Source: Begonia masoniana (Eukaryota > Streptophyta > Magnoliopsida > Cucurbitales > Begoniaceae). Taken from it: a stretch of 64,000 bases of DNA. The stretch is taken from the NCBI GenBank assembly GCA_022432975.1, contig CM039510.1, positions 29,617,412 to 29,681,411 of the forward strand. The letters are read 5' to 3'. Below the pieces are notes generated by a model, which saw only the letters and a list, made by a program, of their open reading frames with translations, was not told the DNA's origin and made no database searches. The position numbers were made by a program, and so were the translations under genes. How positions within the stretch are numbered: position 1 is the first letter of the stretch; each line of letters begins with the position of its first letter. Shown here one piece after another: positions 46,256-64,000 of this stretch.

Positions 46256-46317
46256 CTAAGAACAACTAAATAAGTTGAATGAACGAAAGATAAGCTGAAA
46301 AAAGAGAGAGGTACGCA

Positions 46318-46687
46318 CGGGTGAAGAAAATGCTCGAACAGCCAAGCTCTCAAAATGTTACAGATCTTCAGGCAAGCCTCGTTGTGGTCGCCAAGCTTCC
46401 TGTTCCATCATCCCCATTTGATGAAAAGCTCTCTGGTTTCTCAAGCTCTGCTCCAACATCTTCAGCCTGGGCGTCTCTCCTTTTGTCAAACCAGACGTCC
46501 CTCCTGCGTCTTTCTCGCCCAGAAGCTCGCAGCTGTGCTTTAGCTGCGCGCCAATCGCATCCTTGAGGCATCGAAAGTGGCGAGACATTGCCTTCTGGGT
46601 GAGGGCCGTGTAAAGGGCTGCTGCTCCGAACCCATAATTTACCACTATCTGCATTTGCTCACAGTAGTTTTGGTATCTGCGATCCAC
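46318..46687 (-). CDS. BEL1-like homeodomain protein, BELL-domain exon
   Basis: It begins after acceptor GGGTTTCAG at 46688 with VDRRYQNYCEQMQIVV, the BELL domain that contacts KNOX partners. It continues YTALTQKAMSRHFRCLKDAI, SCELLGEKDAGG, LTKGETPRLKMLEQSLRNQR, AFHQMGMMEQEAWRPQRGLPE, then, after two single-base losses (GAAGATCT and ACATTTT), ILRAWLFEHFLHP at the start of the homeodomain. Wording is closest to BLH2/BLH4 (SAW1/SAW2). Five or six residues between QIVVN and GFGAA seem missing. Upstream exon(s) with the SKY region and the start codon are not seen. Nuclear transcription factor. Confidence 0.95.
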
Positions 46688-46755
46688 CTGAAACCCATAA
46701 TTTACTTTTCACCATTAAATTACTGTATAACCACCTTAATTGGAAACTTGACAAC

Positions 46756-52141
<5,386 letters not shown>

Positions 52142-52270
52142 CAACAAGCTCCAATCTCCACTACCAACACTGCACTTTTGCCATGAAGTATAACGGCCCC
52201 CCGAAACCCCTGGCTCTGAGCGCTACTTTGCTAACCAATCCCACGGTAAATCATAATGAAAAATAAAATA

Positions 52271-54254
<1,984 letters not shown>

Positions 54255-54486
54255 GAGGCCCCTCGGGGTGCTACTACCAGCACCTCAGCCCGACAAGGCA
54301 CCTATTCAAATGCAATAAGTGTTTTAGCTGTCATCTCTCATAGAGTACCCCTCGGGGTGCTACTACCAGCACCTCAGCCCGACAAGGCACCTATTCAAAT
54401 GCAATAAGTGTTTTAGCTGTCATCTCTCATAGAGTACCCCTCGGGGTGCTACTACCAGCACCTCAGCCCGACAAGGCACCTATTCA
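54255..54486. repeat. 89-bp tandem repeat, 2.6 copies
   Basis: Units around CCCCTCGGGGTGCTACTACC and CAATAAGTGTTTTAGCTGTC start near 54259, 54348 and 54437. They are one A shorter than the 90-bp units at 63115. CCCCTCGGGG is a 10-bp palindrome. Confidence 0.9.
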
Positions 54487-54683
54487 GAGCATTTTACATT
54501 TTACTTTATCTGATTACATTCATGCTCACAATGTCAAACAATGCCACTAATCATTTCTAACGTGATACCAGGATGCATGCTTAAATATGCCTACCAAACG
54601 AAAACTAACAAAACACACAATCCACAATACAACACCAAACAACAAACATCCCCCGAGGCTATAAACTACGATTGCATTTAGGA

Positions 54684-55330
54684 TGTTAAATGGGCGGGCT
54701 GGCTCGCCAGAACGCCCGCAACCTCGGCACGCTAAAGAGCGAGCCGAGTGGCTCGGCTCGCTACTGTAGCGGGCCAGTCTGGCTCGGTCCCCTTAGGCGG
54801 GCCGAGCTGAGCCTAAAATTTCAGCTCGCGAGCCCGCCAGGAACCGGGCCAAACGAGCGGGTAACGAGACGGCTCGTTAGAACGGCGAGCCAGCCGCCCA
54901 GCCCGCCCCCCAGCCAGCCCCTCCCCCTTCCATTCCCAGTGCCCCTCAGCACTGCTTCACCCATGACACGGATCGCGCCGACGGGAGAAGAGAGTCTAGA
55001 TCGTCGCCGTTCTTCTGCGCAGAAGGTGCTGACCAATCGGGTCTCAGCCTTCTCCGGTGAAGACATTCGTCTTCCGTTCACAGATCACTGAACCTCAGCC
55101 ATGTCTCTACCTCGCACTCTTCGCCGATTACTTTCTGACCGTGAAGAAGAGATCGCCGAAGATCCGAACCTCCGTCGCCGCATGCCCAGCCATCGTTCTC
55201 GTTCTTAGGTCTGCACACAATTGACCCCAGAGAGCGTTCCTCGGCGCCTCGCATCGCCAATCGCCTTCGCGGGCTTCGCCTGTTGTCTTCCTTCAGAGTT
55301 AGACTTCTAGAAACCATGCCCTAAATTCTA
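54684..55330. other. GC-rich block, possible hAT transposon end
   Basis: It starts GGATGTTAAATGGGCGGGCT, similar in style to plant hAT termini that read TAGGGNTGGCAAANGGGC. It then holds many GAGCC/GGCTC motifs in both orientations, including a hairpin at 54738-54762. It continues CpG-rich to about 55300 with short frames on both strands, none recognised. No matching right terminus was found before the T tract. A host gene 5' region is an alternative. Confidence 0.4.
54738..54762. repeat. Perfect hairpin AGCGAGCCGAG / CTCGGCTCGCT
   Basis: An 11-bp stem with a TGG loop in the GC-rich block. Such subterminal inverted motifs are common transposase-binding sites in hAT elements; that role here is inference. 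Confidence 0.75.
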
Positions 55331-55452
55331 TCAAACGACTTGGCAATCCTATTGCCACGTGTGGTCGTCATTAAATGGGGGTGTTTTTGGAAAAGCGCGA
55401 ATTAATGAAGATGGAGAGTCAGTAAATCAAACTGATTATTTTGATATAAATT

Positions 55453-62156
<6,704 letters not shown>

Positions 62157-62168
62157 GCTCTGATACCA
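62157..62168 (-). other. Primer-binding site, minus strand
   Basis: TGGTATCAGAGC on the minus strand, perfect for initiator tRNA-Met, three bases from the LTR edge at 62172. It fixes the orientation: LTR to the right, internal region to the left. Confidence 0.88.
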
Positions 62169-62171
62169 TCT

Positions 62172-64000
62172 TGTCGCCCCGAAACCACCCCTGGCTCAGT
62201 GCTACTTTGGCTAACACAATCCCCATAAATCATAATGAAACTAAAATTCCCAAACATAAAAGAAACCTACACAGCTGAATTAAAACTACTCCTAAAACAG
62301 GAAACTCTCTTACTTCATACCTACTTCCTAACATCCATTCCCTTACCCCTAACCTTTTAGCACCACGGCGTCCTTCCCAAAATTTCGGCAACGTAAGCGG
62401 AAATGGCGCCTCCAAAATGCTAGGTACCTGCACACCAACCCAATTCCCAACCAGAATATTTTTTCCTCAACTATCACTCAACAATCCTACATATAAAACC
62501 TCCAAACACATAACATAGCCACTATAAAATACTAACCTTCCTACTAGCAAAAACTCACCCGACACATAGCTATCTCATAACTGTCAACCAAAAACATTAC
62601 GCATTTTCAAACATTCACAACAACTTTACAATACATGAAATACAAAGCCCCCCACTCGAAGACCCATGTCGCGCCCCGACAACTGCCGCACCGGCATACA
62701 ACACAATCCACGACTGCGTCCATCCTAGCTTTCTCATATCTTTTAACCTGTACTCTAGTCGTCACCTACACCACAGAACACACACACACACGTAAGCTTA
62801 CGCTTAGCAAGTAGGGAGTAACAAATAATAACAACAAGCACACACCATCCTACCCGAACACACACAACACCACTCAACACGACAACTCAACACAACGACA
62901 CAACACCATCCAATGCAACCAAAAAACTGACTCAACATAACACGACAACACACAGTGCAATCAACCTAACACATGCAGTTTCTATCCTCAGTTGCTTATT
63001 TGCTGTTCGTTGCTTTAATCTTGCTTTAATTCTTCATAAGCCGTGTGGAACTCTTGCATACATCCCATAACCGTCTAGGATGGCCACACTCAGAACCACC
63101 ATCCTTCATAAGAGGTCCCCTCGGGGTGCTACTACCAGCACCTCAGCCCGACAAGGCACCTATTCAAAATGCAATAAGTGTTTTAGCTGTCATCTCTCAT
63201 AGAGTACCCCTCGGGGTGCTACTACCAGCACCTCAGCCCGACAAGGCACCTATTCAAAATGCAATAAGTGTTTTAGCTGTCATCTCTCATAGAGTACCCC
63301 TCGGGGTGCTACTACCAGCACCTCAGCCCGACAAGGCACCTATTCAAAATGCAATAAGTGTTTTAGCTGTCATCTCTCATAGAGTACCCCTCGGGGTGCT
63401 ACTACCAGCACCTCAGCCCGACAAGGCACCTATTCAAAATGCAATAAGTGTTTTAGCTGTCATCTCTCATAGAGTACCCCTCGGGGTGCTACTACCAGCA
63501 CCTCAGCCCGACAAGGCACCTATTCAAGATGCAATAAGTGTTTTAGCTGTCATCTCTCATAGAGTACCCCTCGGGGTGCTACTACCAGCACCTCAGCCCG
63601 ACAAGGCACCTATTCAAAATGCAATAAGTGTTTTAGCTGTCATCTCTCATAGAGTACCCCTCGGGGTGCTACTACCAGCACCTCAGCCCGACAAGGCACC
63701 TATTCAAAATGCAATAAGTGTTTTAGCTGTCATCTCTCATAGAGTACCCCTCGGGGTGCTACTACCAGCACCTCAGCCCGACAAGGCACCTATTCAAAAT
63801 GCAATAAGTGTTTTAGCTGTCATCTCTCATAGAGTACCCCTCGGGGTGCTACTACCAGCACCTCAGCCCGACAAGGCACCTATTCAAAATGCAATAAGTG
63901 TTTTAGCTGTCATCTCTCATAGAGTACCCCTCGGGGTGCTACTACCAGCACCTCAGCCCGACAAGGCACCTATTCAAAATGCAATAAGTGTTTTAGCTGT
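62172..64000 (-). mobile_element. 5' LTR of minus-strand element (runs past window end)
   Basis: The edge is TGTCGCCCCGAAACCACCCC (minus-strand LTR end GGGGCGACA). It contains AAATTTCGGCAACGTAAGCG (about 62380), the family landmark TAAGCTTACGCTTAGCAAGT (about 62793), CA-rich stretches and the 90-bp array from 63115. The outer terminus is outside the window. No gene was found. Confidence 0.78.
63115..64000. repeat. 90-bp tandem array, nearly 10 copies, open at window end
   Basis: Unit: CCCCTCGGGGTGCTACTACC, AGCACCTCAGCCCGACAAGG, CACCTATTCAAAATGCAATA, AGTGTTTTAGCTGTCATCTC, TCATAGAGTA. Copies are identical except one AAGATGC variant near 63527. The related array at 54255 has only 2.6 copies. 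Confidence 0.95.

Larger units (their letters stand above)
44409..46317 (-). other. BEL1-like gene intron with LTR debris
   Basis: 44409-44941 is plain intron-like sequence with a CT-rich patch near 44508. From 44942 an LTR 3' segment appears (TTTAGTGGATAATGCTTTAA, compare 50190), with a 40-bp array and a TGACGTCATCGG minisatellite. The donor side is CACCC|GTGCGTACC at about 46318. Confidence 0.7.

Noticed and set aside
45923..46353. Repeat peptides (LPMSLLRHHPM type) on the minus strand
   Set aside because: They translate the 71/72-bp minisatellite; no start context or domain supports them.
54690..55317. Protein genes in the GC-rich block (133, 86 and 79 codons)
   Set aside because: Overlapping frames on both strands in GC-rich DNA, with no recognised domain and no splice or start support.

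Overview
This is repeat-dense nuclear DNA from a flowering plant, probably a dicot. The plant signals are a BEL1-like (TALE) homeobox gene, a Cassandra-type TRIM carrying a 5S rRNA-like core, Ty3/gypsy chromovirus coding sequence, and many long LTRs that begin TGTAACACCC or TGTAACGACC. No bacterial-style operon, CRISPR array or complete intact gene is visible. The window is mostly nested LTR retrotransposons, LTR-borne minisatellites and one broken-looking host gene. No convincing new enzymatic or defence system was found. The most unusual things are structural. || Layout, left to right. 1-5816: three minus-strand LTRs nested in one another (a solo LTR at 1405-3919 with CTAAT target duplications, inside a related LTR ending at 4641, inside a third ending at 5816). 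5817-7079: AT-rich sequence without a recognisable gene. 7080-21131: a small terminal-inverted element flanked by AAAAC duplications, split by a tandem LTR-internal-LTR-internal-LTR array (7187-20964) of a gag-only chromovirus-like element. The first of its two internal regions carries a Cassandra insertion (11527-12396); the second keeps the empty site. 21137-27920: an LTR interrupted by a composite of other LTR pieces (23348-27293) that includes a 70-bp minisatellite. || 27921-61938: eleven uninterrupted runs of A, T or AAT, each 1.4 to 2.0 kb and about 20 kb in total, separate real sequence blocks. They look like assembly gap-filling rather than genome. The real blocks between them are an LTR with an 18-copy 111-bp array (31750-34629), a gag-pol internal region of a chromovirus with PR, RT, RNase H, integrase and chromodomain-like tail (36419-40372), three minus-strand exons of the BEL1-like gene (46687 down to 40373), another LTR (49052-50261), a GC-rich block (54684-55330) and parts of a minus-strand LTR element of a further family (52191 onward; PBS at 62157-62168; LTR from 62172 past the window end, with a 90-bp minisatellite). 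|| Relations. The BEL1-like gene is the only host protein-coding gene recognised. It reads right to left, its introns hold LTR debris and the artificial tracts, and its last visible exon abuts the polypurine tract of the chromovirus exactly where a 3' LTR should begin. Both that gene and the chromovirus pol show many single-base indels while the encoded residues stay conserved, which suggests uncorrected sequence errors at least as much as pseudogene decay.
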